A stretch of 64,000 nucleotides of DNA from Keguizhuia sedimenti (GTDB lineage: Bacteria > Pseudomonadota > Gammaproteobacteria > Burkholderiales > Burkholderiaceae_D), in the NCBI GenBank assembly GCA_030715135.1, contig JAUYVH010000013.1:40060-104059 (forward strand), written 5' to 3'. Position 1 is the first letter of the stretch, and each line of letters begins with the position of its first letter. The notes beneath the pieces are model-generated. The model was not told the DNA's origin and made no database searches. It saw only the letters and a list, made by a program, of their open reading frames with translations. Of the stretch, positions 17,483-25,831 are shown piece by piece. The position numbers were made by a program, and so were the translations under genes.

Positions 17483-18094
17483 ATGCCAGGTCACCACAAT
17501 GATTACTTGATATCGGCAGCGCGCCGCAAGCTGCTGCGCGCATGCTTTTCCGTCGTAGGTGCAAGCCTGTTTGCTTCGATAGCCAGGTCCCAGGCTCTGC
17601 CCTCGGGGCGGCTGGACGTCCCATACGAGCCGACACCGCAGCCAATGGTCGAACGAATGCTTGCGATTGCCGGAGTCAATGCAGGCGATCTGTTATATGA
17701 CCTGGGCTGCGGGGATGGACGCATCGTCATAACCGCTGCAAAAAAATACGGTGCGCGCGGCGTCGGCATCGACCTTGATCCGCAGCGTATCCAGGAAGCG
17801 CAGGCAAACGCCAGGCTTGCTCAGGTCGAAGACAAGGTAAAGTTTCAGGTGGGCGATCTGTTCAATACCGACTTTTCCGCTGCTACGGTAGTGACCCTTT
17901 TTCTTTGGCCGCACATCAACCGCAAGCTGCGCCCTGAACTCTGGCGTCAACTGCGAGTCGGCACACGGGTTGTCTCCTATGTATGGGATATGGGCGCAGA
18001 ATGGCCGCCGGAGCGAACTGAGACCATCAATGGCAAGAAAATCCATTATTGGACGATCGGACCTGAGGAAAAACGCCTGGCTGCCGGTATATAG
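17483..18094 (+). CDS. Exported class I SAM-dependent methyltransferase-like protein
   Basis: This 203-residue protein has a class I methyltransferase fold: motif I is YDLGCGDGRIVITAA and motif II is GVGIDLDPQRI, both intact. A positively charged start (AARRKLLRACFSVVGASLFASIA) looks like a signal peptide, possibly Tat type because of the twin arginine, ending before QALPSGR. An exported SAM-dependent enzyme is unusual because SAM is cytoplasmic; the segment may instead be a membrane anchor. Start at 17483 follows GGGGAG at ideal spacing. Substrate unknown; the family includes protein-lysine methyltransferase-like members (FAM173-type). Confidence 0.75.
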   Translation: MPGHHNDYLISAARRKLLRACFSVVGASLFASIARSQALPSGRLDVPYEPTPQPMVERMLAIAGVNAGDLLYDLGCGDGRIVITAAKKYGARGVGIDLDPQRIQEAQANARLAQVEDKVKFQVGDLFNTDFSAATVVTLFLWPHINRKLRPELWRQLRVGTRVVSYVWDMGAEWPPERTETINGKKIHYWTIGPEEKRLAAGI

Positions 18095-18236
18095 GCCAAT
18101 GCCTGCCGCGCCATCCGGACAGCGCATGATGGCCTGCCGTGTAGACGTTCGCATACCCAAGAAATCCTGCCCGGGATTGCGCGCCCGCTTCATGCGGCTT
18201 GTTTCTGCAATCCTGCCCGTTTCTCCATGCCTGAAC

Positions 18237-19466
18237 TCAGGTGGGCAACTTGGTCTTTGGCGAATCGGAGCATTCCGATGAAGTGCCCAGCCAATGCTGC
18301 TTATGTCTTTGCCAGGCCATTTTTATTGCGTCCAGCGAATGGATCACGCTTTCGACCGGTTTCATGATTGCATTGTCCCGGCGCCGCATTTCCTTGACCC
18401 ACAAGCGCATCTTGCGGTCATAGCAATGAAAGAGATTGCTTAATACCAGATTCGCATTCCTAAGCATTTGTCTGCGCGAGCGGAAAATTGAAACATGTTC
18501 CAAGTCATGCTGAACGCCGCCGAGCCGGTACTTGTAGTCGCTTTGCCCCCAAAGAAAATGATATTCCTTTCCTCCCAGTGCGATGCACTTGCATATCGTG
18601 ATGAAGCAGCAGATGGTTCCGAGACGGTAGTCGTTATATTCCGGCGCGTGTGCAATTACTTCTAGAAAATAATTATCGTTGACGCGATAATTGATCGTGC
18701 CGGCGCAGATGCGGCCGTCAATCGTAATCAAGTTCACCATGCCGCATATGCGCGCCAGTTCGAGCATGCGCTGCCTGTCGATGGCGGTCCAGGGCGTCAG
18801 TTTGCCTTTGCCCTCCATGCGAGACCGGTTCAGCTCAAGAATTTCATGAATATGGCTTTCCTGAATTTCATGCCTGGTGTAAGTCTCGTAACACAGCGCA
18901 GGAAAAGCGCGCTTAAGCTTGTTCTGATACCGGTTCAGATAATTGCGCGTGGACTTCCCGAGACCTGCCATATACTCCTCTGCGCTGGAAGGCAAACCCA
19001 GGACGATGTCTTCCAGGCAGTTGAAACGCTGCAAGGGAAAACCATGCGTCTTGCCTTCAAGCGACACGGCATGCAAGGAAATGACATTTACTGACGGATA
19101 GGTACGGAAGACGTGCTGTGCAAACCGATCGATCTCGATGGCGGCGAACTGAGTCGCCTCGTTGAGAATCCGTACATGCGTGCCCGCGGTCCTATAAAGC
19201 AGCACCGCAAGCACTTGCTCATCCTTGCACGCAATGTATGTATGGATGCCCATGGTGCCGTTATAAATCCGGTAATGGGCAAGCGATGAAAAGATATTGC
19301 CGTACAAACGCTCCAGCAAAATTTCCGCGAACGCCGGAACGGCATTCATGTAATTCAATATGGTAATGCCATCATGAACCTCGATATGTATATCGATCGC
19401 ATCCGCTGCCCCTACCGCAATGGACTCTTCAAGCAAAGCCTGCAAATTCTTGTTAACAAAACCCAC
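18237..19466 (-). CDS. GNAT/FemAB-like acyltransferase (BioF2-like domain)
   Basis: This 409-residue soluble protein has a second half that matches the Acetyltransf_6/BioF2-like domain: SSAEEYMAGLGKSTRNYLNRYQNKL followed by the acyl-acceptor core (LITIDGRICAGTINYRVNDNYFLEVIAHAPEYNDYRLG). This domain transfers amino-acyl or acetyl groups in cell-wall, capsule and exopolysaccharide systems. I start it at the GTG 19464-19466 because AAGGAG lies 8 bp before it and no ATG fits. The C-terminus (RHKQHWLGTSS) is an added basic tail. The neighbours do not form a polysaccharide cluster, so the acceptor is unknown. Confidence 0.65.
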   Translation of the reverse strand: MGFVNKNLQALLEESIAVGAADAIDIHIEVHDGITILNYMNAVPAFAEILLERLYGNIFSSLAHYRIYNGTMGIHTYIACKDEQVLAVLLYRTAGTHVRILNEATQFAAIEIDRFAQHVFRTYPSVNVISLHAVSLEGKTHGFPLQRFNCLEDIVLGLPSSAEEYMAGLGKSTRNYLNRYQNKLKRAFPALCYETYTRHEIQESHIHEILELNRSRMEGKGKLTPWTAIDRQRMLELARICGMVNLITIDGRICAGTINYRVNDNYFLEVIAHAPEYNDYRLGTICCFITICKCIALGGKEYHFLWGQSDYKYRLGGVQHDLEHVSIFRSRRQMLRNANLVLSNLFHCYDRKMRLWVKEMRRRDNAIMKPVESVIHSLDAIKMAWQRHKQHWLGTSSECSDSPKTKLPT

Positions 19467-19526
19467 TCCACATTCTCCTTGTCTATTATTTGTCTGGCAC
19501 CGGAAGAACAATTGAGGTCGACATGC

Positions 19527-19547
19527 CGAAAGCATGCGATGCTTTCG
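19527..19547. promoter_or_regulatory. Perfect hairpin upstream of the FemAB-like gene
   Basis: CGAAAGCAT and ATGCTTTCG form a perfect 9-bp stem with a 3-nt loop, about 60 bp upstream of the GTG start of the minus-strand gene. No T-run on either side. It could be an operator (palindrome) or a leader hairpin. Confidence 0.45.
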
Positions 19548-19642
19548 TCGATTGATTGGACAAGCTGAGACGGGATCGCACTGTTCGCATAACAGTTTCA
19601 GCAGACCCCATGCATTGATGAATGGAATCAGGAGGACTTTGC

Positions 19643-19690
19643 ATGCATTGCTTCTTCACTGCTTTCGCTTCCATGCTGTGCGCTCCTTAA
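19643..19690 (+). CDS. Possible 15-residue leader peptide or small protein
   Basis: A perfect AGGAGG at 19630-19635 stands 7 bases before an ATG that opens MHCFFTAFASMLCAP and a stop. The peptide is hydrophobic with two Cys. The next plus-strand gene is far away, so a leader role is uncertain. I report it because such a strong ribosome site is rare by chance and the surrounding 540 bp (19467-20006) have no other supported gene. Confidence 0.3.
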   Translation: MHCFFTAFASMLCAP

Positions 19691-20006
19691 CCAAGTGGAT
19701 GTAAGGAGTGGAAATGTGCAGGCACAGTTCCATATCAAATTTGTTTCAAGATTTTCAAATGATTTTTGTCAAAGTATTCATGTTTTCTTCAGAATCATTT
19801 ATTCATGCCCGCTTTTATTCATGCAATTGATAACCCATCGCTGGCGGATACAACTTGCACGAAACGCATCTGCATAGGATGCCGGTATTCACGCAAGCAG
19901 GAATTTCGTTAACAATGCCTGTTACGCTGCATTCCGCAACAAACCCGGCACAGGTCATGGATCATTCCTATAAAGCCGGCAATCCGCTTCCAGTTGCCTT
20001 TTTAAA

Positions 20007-21059
20007 TCACGCCCGGAAAAGTGCTTGTTCGGCATTTTCTTTCCGCATCACGGGCATTTCACTTTTCAGCGCCGCCGCATCTACCGCTTCCATGACTTGA
20101 TCCGGTGCGACATGATGCACCATGTGCCCGGCACCAGCGATCAAGCGAAGCTCGCTTTCCGGAAGCTCATCATGCAAGCGCTGCGAATGCTTGGATACAT
20201 AAGTCATGCGGTCCTCGCTCCCCGCAAGAATCATCAGCGGCACACGTAAATCCTTGTATCGCTTCCTTAACGACATGACAGATGGGATGGCATACGTGAA
20301 CTCTTCCGCGCTTGCTCGAATCTGCAAAGGCCTTGCTGCCATCCAGACAGGAAAATTCTTGAAGTGCGGCGGCACGGCATTCGGATGAAATATGCGCTTT
20401 GCAAGAAACGGCCACATCATGCGCATCATGATGGGAGTGGTGGTGTAGCGCATGACATCGCCGATGACGGGGACAAGGCGCTGCGCGGCAATCGGAACTT
20501 CGGGCCGAAGCGTCGGATAATAATAACCGCTGGCCAGAACAAGGCTACGTACGGACTCCGGATAATCGAGCGCCAGCGCCATCGCAACCAATGTCCCCCA
20601 CGAATGTCCCAGCACAATCGCCTGCGATACGCCGATTTGTTCGAGAGCCTCATGAATCAGTTCTGCCTGAGCCTGAGGTCCCCACAGTCTATTGCGCGGA
20701 CGTTCGCTGTAGCCGTATCCCGGGCGGTCGAACACAATGACGCGATAATTCTGAGCGGCCAATTCGACCAGACCGCTCAAGCAGAAATCCTGTGCCATGG
20801 CGGTGCTGCCGTGAAGTAACACCAAAGGCGTGCCCGACCCGCGCTCCACGTAATGCAGTCTTACTCCATTTACGTGAATGAATTTACCCTGCGGGGGATT
20901 TTCCCATTCGGCTCTTTTTTTCTTGTGATTGACATACAAGGCGGCCGATGTCAACGCCACACCCATGCTTAACCATCTCCAGTTCCGGCTGCTTTGAGAA
21001 TTTTCAGCAGGCGCTCGTCTGCCGTTGGTGAACTGCACGCTTTTCGGTAATTTTTTCAT
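20007..21059 (-). CDS. Membrane-anchored alpha/beta hydrolase
   Basis: This 350-residue protein has an N-terminal basic segment and one membrane span (residues 29-44), then a complete alpha/beta hydrolase fold. The oxyanion HGSTAM, nucleophile GHSWG (Ser near residue 152), acid in AGSEDRM and histidine in AGHMVHH are all present. Family knowledge: similar proteins are esterases or epoxide-hydrolase-like enzymes acting at the membrane. The gene is alone; upstream it is divergent from the small helical protein at 21303. ATG at 21057-21059 is the first possible; no strong ribosome site is evident. Confidence 0.82.
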   Translation of the reverse strand: MKKLPKSVQFTNGRRAPAENSQSSRNWRWLSMGVALTSAALYVNHKKKRAEWENPPQGKFIHVNGVRLHYVERGSGTPLVLLHGSTAMAQDFCLSGLVELAAQNYRVIVFDRPGYGYSERPRNRLWGPQAQAELIHEALEQIGVSQAIVLGHSWGTLVAMALALDYPESVRSLVLASGYYYPTLRPEVPIAAQRLVPVIGDVMRYTTTPIMMRMMWPFLAKRIFHPNAVPPHFKNFPVWMAARPLQIRASAEEFTYAIPSVMSLRKRYKDLRVPLMILAGSEDRMTYVSKHSQRLHDELPESELRLIAGAGHMVHHVAPDQVMEAVDAAALKSEMPVMRKENAEQALFRA

Positions 21060-21302
21060 GGCATCTTTGTTGATAAGTATGAAACTTAGAACAGTGTTTT
21101 TTCAGGCAGTTCGCAGATATTTCTGCCTTTCTTTATTTTATTTATGCAATACGCATGATTTCCCGCTCAAGTTCTGCCATGAATATGAATTTCCCGGGCG
21201 TGCATCGCCTGGTCGGCGCCTGAATAGTGGAACTCTTGAATGGAATAGAAGACCAATCGAAACTATTATTCCAAGTCTTATTCCACATGAGGAGATGTCG
21301 CC

Positions 21303-21626
21303 ATGCAAGCAAGCCAAGTGAAATCGGAATTCCCTTCCATTAAACGCAGCGTTGATCAGGCAGCACAGTTATGCCAGACGTCTAATGACGTTCCGGAAAA
21401 CGTGCGCGGCGCGCTGGAACAGCTGAATCGTCAAGCATCCGAGGCAAGTCGCTTTCTAGAGCAGGAAACCAATGACGAAAAAATTTTGCAATGCATCGAC
21501 GAGCTCGAAGAATTAGGCGACCAGGCAAAAAACGCATGCCGTTCTTCACAAGTCAATGAGCAAGTCGCGGAGGCGGTGGTGAAGGCGCACGACGCCATTT
21601 CGGATTTGCAACGGCGCCTGCATTAA
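21303..21626 (+). CDS. Small helical hypothetical protein, 107 aa
   Basis: This soluble, almost entirely helical, acidic protein has a GAGGAGA ribosome site 7 bp before the ATG. Heptad-like patterns (LEQLNRQASEASRFLEQETND) point to a helical bundle. Two Cys pairs are spread over the chain. I do not recognise a defined family, though short proteins of this type are conserved in Oxalobacteraceae. It lies in a stretch of small stress-type genes (SRPBCC, acidic and membrane mini-proteins, FRG, DJ-1) running to 26180. Confidence 0.6.
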   Translation: MQASQVKSEFPSIKRSVDQAAQLCQTSNDVPENVRGALEQLNRQASEASRFLEQETNDEKILQCIDELEELGDQAKNACRSSQVNEQVAEAVVKAHDAISDLQRRLH

Positions 21627-21815
21627 GGCGGAGGCAGGGAAAATCCTTTTAATGAAGAGAAAGCGCCGCAGGCATGAAAAACTCTGCTATGTCGCAGCAT
21701 AGCCGCAACGTTCATCCGCGGCAGCGTTTCCCTTAATTGACTCGGGAAACAAGCGAGGAGCGCAATTCGCCTTCGCTTGCTTCGCTCAATACGCAGGAAC
21801 AGTTTGCAGGGCGCT

Positions 21816-22940
21816 CTATACTTCGGGTTCGGGCCGACGGCGCTGCGCTGCTTTTGCGATTACCTCTGCAGTGGGGATTCCTTCATTCGTCCCATTCGGA
21901 TCGTCGGTCGGGAATTGGCCGACGCCGCGCGCCGACTCGGATTGCTGATCGAAACTGACTTCTTCCGCAATAGAGTCACGATCGCCTTGGGTTCTGCCTT
22001 CGGCGCCCTTCGACAAGGAATAATCCGATTGTGCAGTTTTGTCCTGCGCGCGGCTTAATTCCGATATATGACTGTTTGCAGCGCCTGTACCGGACGATGC
22101 GGGGTCACTGCCCTGATCTCCCATGTGGGATGCCGAAAGTACCGGAGAGCTTGGGTCCTCGTTACCGGAAAAGCCTTCCGAGCCGGCCGCAAATCCTGAA
22201 GCCGGAACCGGATTGCCGGGGCTGCCGCGGTCGCGCTGCATCGTCTCAACTGCACGTTGCGATGCAACGGCATGGTTTGCTATGTCGCCGTCACCTTGCT
22301 CGCTGCCCTCGATGCTGCCCAGTTTAGCAACTTCATCAATTCCTTCGCGTCCTCCGGTGCTCCCGGCCTGGCCGGTGCCCTGCGCGATGCCCAGATTCGC
22401 GACTGCTCCTGTTTCTTGGGCGGCGGCCCGAGCGGCATTCTGTCCTTCGCCCGCTCTCGCCGCTTCCCTGGACATGCCGCCCTGTGCAGCCTGGCCATGC
22501 TGATTAGCCAGACGGTCCTGATTGCTGCGATTCTCGACCAAAGACCTGAGGCGCGTCAGATCTTCCCAAATACGCTCGGATAGTTCTGCCTTGATGTCTC
22601 CGGCCGGCGTAGTGGGCTCGAGTTCCATTTCCGATACCAGAGTCAAGGTAAGTCGCGAAGCGGCCGGCCCGACTGGCTGCAATTCAACTCTGCCGGCGTT
22701 GTTCGGTCCCGTTTCACTCTGCCAGGCAATGCAATGATCCGGTACGCATTCCGTAATGGTTGCATCCCATTCGATCGACCTGTCGCTCATCCTGGCCATC
22801 CAATGGAGATGCGTATCGTCGCGTTGCTCCACGGACTCGATGTCCTTCATGAATTGAGGATACTCTTCAAATTGCGTGAGCTGGCTATACAACGTATGAA
22901 CTGGCACCCTGATTTCAATTGATCGCTGAACCGATACCAT
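21816..22940 (-). CDS. SRPBCC-domain protein with long disordered tail
   Basis: Residues 1-145 form a START/polyketide-cyclase-type SRPBCC domain (SIEIRVPVHTLYSQLTQFEEYPQFM; VELQPVGPAASRLTLTL; the closing helix LSERIWEDLTRL). The remaining 230 residues are low complexity, rich in Gly, Ser, Ala, Glu and Asp, with repeated short GxxxGxxG-type units, and are almost surely disordered. SRPBCC domains bind hydrophobic ligands; single-domain relatives are common and lack the tail. The start has a good AGGAGAAAAGATA context. 120-165 bp upstream lies a four-copy 11-bp tandem repeat. Role unknown; desiccation or osmotic protection is one guess based on the tail composition. Confidence 0.7.
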   Translation of the reverse strand: MVSVQRSIEIRVPVHTLYSQLTQFEEYPQFMKDIESVEQRDDTHLHWMARMSDRSIEWDATITECVPDHCIAWQSETGPNNAGRVELQPVGPAASRLTLTLVSEMELEPTTPAGDIKAELSERIWEDLTRLRSLVENRSNQDRLANQHGQAAQGGMSREAARAGEGQNAARAAAQETGAVANLGIAQGTGQAGSTGGREGIDEVAKLGSIEGSEQGDGDIANHAVASQRAVETMQRDRGSPGNPVPASGFAAGSEGFSGNEDPSSPVLSASHMGDQGSDPASSGTGAANSHISELSRAQDKTAQSDYSLSKGAEGRTQGDRDSIAEEVSFDQQSESARGVGQFPTDDPNGTNEGIPTAEVIAKAAQRRRPEPEV

Positions 22941-23061
22941 TATCTTTTCTCCTCGTCCAAATATCTAAGAAAAGCGTGACGAACACCTGCCGGATCGAAC
23001 ACCTGTTCAATGTCCGCTTGTGCTTTCCGCATGTAGATCTCTGATTGAAATTTCCGCAACA

Positions 23062-23105
23062 AGTTGCCAATCAGTCGCCAATCGGTTGCCGTTCAGTTGC
23101 CAGCC
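23062..23105. repeat. Four 11-bp tandem repeats, possible operator array
   Basis: AGTTGCCAATC, AGTCGCCAATC, GGTTGCCGTTC and AGTTGCCAGCC follow each other without spacers. The period of 11 bp is about one helical turn, so a protein could bind all four on one DNA face. The array is 122 bp upstream of the minus-strand SRPBCC/tail gene and about 110 bp from the stop of the 23217 gene, in a 276-bp non-coding gap. Confidence 0.6.
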
Positions 23106-23216
23106 GCAAGCGTCAAATGCGGCGCTTTGTCGATATATCGGCAGGGCATGCCACAAATCCGGGCTGCTGTGCCCTTGCTTGCCCGCAGATTGCGCGCCGC
23201 ACTTTCTTTTCTACGC

Positions 23217-23459
23217 TCAGACATCCCCGGGGTGCATGCGGGAGAAGGTGCCATCCTTCAACTCAACATGCAGGTTGTCGCTAACGCCGCTTTGTCTTTG
23301 AAAAAGGGAAAGCGCATAGTCGCGCAACGCTGCATCCTGCTCTGCTTCGCTCAATTCAGCCCACGGTTTTCCGTGATATTGGGAAATTGCCTCTTCCAGT
23401 GAAAATTCAACTGAACTTTCTGCTCCATTTCCATGAATGATTGCCTTAATTCCATGCAT
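23217..23459 (-). CDS. Small hypothetical protein, 80 aa
   Basis: This acidic soluble protein starts MHGIKAIIHGNGAESSVEF and contains WAELSEAEQDAALRDYALSLFQ, a likely amphipathic helix pair. AGAGG stands 6 bases before the ATG. It ends with a basic/hydrophilic tail (FSRMHPGDV). No family recognised. It probably has its own promoter, as the neighbours on both sides are more than 80 bp away. Confidence 0.5.
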   Translation of the reverse strand: MHGIKAIIHGNGAESSVEFSLEEAISQYHGKPWAELSEAEQDAALRDYALSLFQRQSGVSDNLHVELKDGTFSRMHPGDV

Positions 23460-23547
23460 AACCAGCCTCTTGAGTCGAATGAATAAAATGGATCATGCAA
23501 GGGCAAGCGAAACACATGCCAGTGGACAGAGGGCACGGCACTTTCAC

Positions 23548-23826
23548 TCACGATTGCCGTTCACCGCGTTTTGCCTTGAGCAGCAAAATGATCGCTGCCG
23601 GCACATGCGCTACGCCGAATCCAGTGAGAACTGCGATCAGTTTTTGCGGGATGTCTGCGACATACAAGCTGGATACGACACCGAAGGCGGTACCGACCGC
23701 TATCAGAATTATTCGGGAAAGAAATGCTTTCGCTGACGAATCGGTAAATACGGAAATTTTTCTATGCACATATGCAGCCGCGGCCAAGGCGGAGAATGCC
23801 AGTATTATTCCAACGATGATTTCCAT
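23548..23826 (-). CDS. Small membrane protein with two to three spans, 92 aa
   Basis: Hydrophobic segments at residues 2-20, 36-57 and 62-84 with short polar loops and a basic tail (KAKRGERQS) give a three-span mini-protein. There is no recognised family; similar sequences occur as 'membrane protein' next to stress genes. The ATG is followed by good coding composition, but the ribosome site is weak. Confidence 0.5.
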   Translation of the reverse strand: MEIIVGIILAFSALAAAAYVHRKISVFTDSSAKAFLSRIILIAVGTAFGVVSSLYVADIPQKLIAVLTGFGVAHVPAAIILLLKAKRGERQS

Positions 23827-24046
23827 GGTTAAGCAGACGCCTTTATAAGAATGTAAGTATTTTTCCTATGCGATATTCGATAGCCGCCGCGATGCTTTAA
23901 GCCAGAAGCGGCGGCACGAGCATTTACGCTTATCATCAGCGGGATCGTTTGCGTTCCACTATTTCGTTTTCGCGTTTCATTGAATAGTCTGTGAAGTTGA
24001 CTGCGCTGCCGTTTCAGCTCATCAGCCGATTTTTCGCTGCCGCCTG

Positions 24047-24937
24047 TTATGTCGGCAAATGAATCGCCTTCAGTTCGGAAGTCAGTGCCGTAAGGTCCGG
24101 AAAAAGTGTGTACTTTCGTATTCCCAGCATAGTAAGTTCTTCAAAGAAACCGCAAATATCTTCATTGCGAATGACAAATTTGGACAGATAAGCATGCGCG
24201 TTGGGCAGCAGGTTGATCGGCGTCCGGATCGAGTGGATCGTAAATGCGCCCTGCTGAAGCTGAATGCGGGCATCGTGCTCCAGTGCCATGGCTACACCGA
24301 CCGCGTTGGGTTCATGACGGTTCTTGAAAGCAGGAATGATCAAGGGTTCGTAGGAAACGGCATCCAACGGAAAAATCAACGGTTCGAATCCTTGCGATTC
24401 ATTCAGGCAAGCCGGATCCAGCGCCCAGATGCACGCGTTTCTTCCCGTATGCAGGTCGCTCTTCGCGTAATCCGGATGCACGGCAAAGAACGCTGCCACC
24501 AGAGGCGAATACGACCAGTCCAGCAAGCGGGTCGGCAAACCATAATGCTGCATCAAGGCAAGCCAGCCGGGAAAATCGGTGTTGGTTGGGCAGGCTGAAT
24601 GACGGCCGCTTGCGCGTACACGGAATTCATTCGTCAGATAGCGTTCCTGCTGCGGAGAGTAGCCGCGATGTACGCTGGGTTCCAGCCTCCAATCAGCGTC
24701 TGCCTGGCCGCGGAACAGCCAGTTTTGTCTCGTGGGCGGCAGTGCACGCACTTCGCGCGACAAGTCGCCGATTGATCTGATGACTGTTTCAATGATCTGC
24801 ATAGACAACCGGTGCTTTCCTTTATTCCAGAATGCATGCTCTTTCGTTTCTGCAAGACGGCCTAAGAACTCCGGGGGGCGCAGCCGAACTGCCAGGTTTA
24901 TTCCCCTTGCCTTCTTTAGACGAACTTTTGCCGGCAT
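24047..24937 (-). CDS. FRG domain protein
   Basis: This 296-residue protein carries the FRG domain: LFRGQADADWRLEPS, then LMQHYGLPTRLLDWSYSPLVAAFFAV and QQGAFTIH, in the usual order across residues 70-240. The FRG family is named after its conserved F-R-G and is widespread, mostly near defence, toxin or signalling genes; its biochemical function is not established. Start at 24935-24937 follows AGAGGG; the upstream in-frame ATG has none. It is divergent from the DJ-1/PfpI gene with only 34 bp between starts, so both share one short regulatory region. Confidence 0.8.
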   Translation of the reverse strand: MPAKVRLKKARGINLAVRLRPPEFLGRLAETKEHAFWNKGKHRLSMQIIETVIRSIGDLSREVRALPPTRQNWLFRGQADADWRLEPSVHRGYSPQQERYLTNEFRVRASGRHSACPTNTDFPGWLALMQHYGLPTRLLDWSYSPLVAAFFAVHPDYAKSDLHTGRNACIWALDPACLNESQGFEPLIFPLDAVSYEPLIIPAFKNRHEPNAVGVAMALEHDARIQLQQGAFTIHSIRTPINLLPNAHAYLSKFVIRNEDICGFFEELTMLGIRKYTLFPDLTALTSELKAIHLPT

Positions 24938-24971
24938 GATCCCTCTGAAATAAAGAAATAGGAGGAAGATC

Positions 24972-25571
24972 ATGGACCCTCAACTTAACGGAATGCATAT
25001 CGCAATCCTGGTAACGGACGGTTTTGAGCAAGTAGAGCTGACTGAACCGAAGGAAGCACTGGAGCGTGAAGGTGCAATGATCACGATTGTCTCGGAACGG
25101 CATGGCGACATATTCGGATTTCATCACGACGTGCGGGGCGACCGCTTCAGCGTGGATCTCACATTCGACGAAGCCGTAACGCAGGATTTCGATGCCGTTC
25201 TGCTTCCGGGCGGACATGTGAATGCCGGGCACCTCCGGCATCTTGAGCAAGCCCAGCAATTCATCCGGGAAATCCAGAATGAAGGAAAACCGGTCGCCGT
25301 GATTTGCCATGGGCCCTGGCTGCTCGTTTCGGCTGGACTAGTTCAGGGACGCACGCTGACTTCGTGGCCGAGCCTTCAAGAAGAAATTCGTCAGGCCGGC
25401 GGAAACTGGGTAGACCAAGAAGTGGTAAGCGATGGAAACTGGGTCAGCAGCCGGAAACCTGACGACATTCCCGCATTCAACCGCGCGATGATTGAGCTGA
25501 TCGCTGAACGCATGCGTGCCAATCTGCGTGGTACGGCGGATGAACATGCGGTGGGAATTGCATCGAGTTGA
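24972..25571 (+). CDS. DJ-1/PfpI family class I amidotransferase-like protein
   Basis: This 199-residue protein with a flavodoxin-like fold has the nucleophile elbow VICHGPWLL (Cys near residue 114) and the upstream Glu in LLPGGH-type context, as in PfpI proteases/general stress protein 18. Family knowledge: members act as deglycases/hydratases or chaperones in stress. AGGAGGAAGATC precedes the ATG, a very strong ribosome site. Divergent from the FRG gene. The C-terminus (GTADEHAVGIASS) is a short extension. Confidence 0.88.
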   Translation: MDPQLNGMHIAILVTDGFEQVELTEPKEALEREGAMITIVSERHGDIFGFHHDVRGDRFSVDLTFDEAVTQDFDAVLLPGGHVNAGHLRHLEQAQQFIREIQNEGKPVAVICHGPWLLVSAGLVQGRTLTSWPSLQEEIRQAGGNWVDQEVVSDGNWVSSRKPDDIPAFNRAMIELIAERMRANLRGTADEHAVGIASS

Positions 25572-25768
25572 ACAGGCACGCGCCGTTTCGGCTGGCGCTT
25601 TCAACTCAGGACCCATACCTGGAACGTCTCAGGACAGTAGCGGCGGCAAATTCCGTGCTTTAAGCTACTACCGAGCATATAGCGTTTTCGCCACACTGGA
25701 AACGGCAGACTTTCGCAATCGCTGATTTTCCGGCACTGATAATTAATCCTGTTCCTTGCTTCGCGGTG

Positions 25769-25809
25769 AGCAGCTATATCCATGCGGTCGCGGCACGGAT
25801 ATAGCTGCT
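25769..25809. other. Long hairpin between convergent genes
   Basis: AGCAGCTATATCC (25769-25781) and GGATATAGCTGCT (25797-25809) form a perfect 13-bp stem with a 15-nt loop whose ends (TGC/GCA) can also pair. It lies between the stops of the DJ-1 gene and the acidic-protein gene. No T-run on either strand, so it is not a classical intrinsic terminator. Confidence 0.55.
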
Positions 25810-25831
25810 TTCAGCACTCAGTCTTCTACGG

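Noticed and set aside
23062..23105. Possible CRISPR array
   Set aside because: The repeats are only 11 bp, adjoin without spacers and number four, so they cannot be CRISPR repeats.
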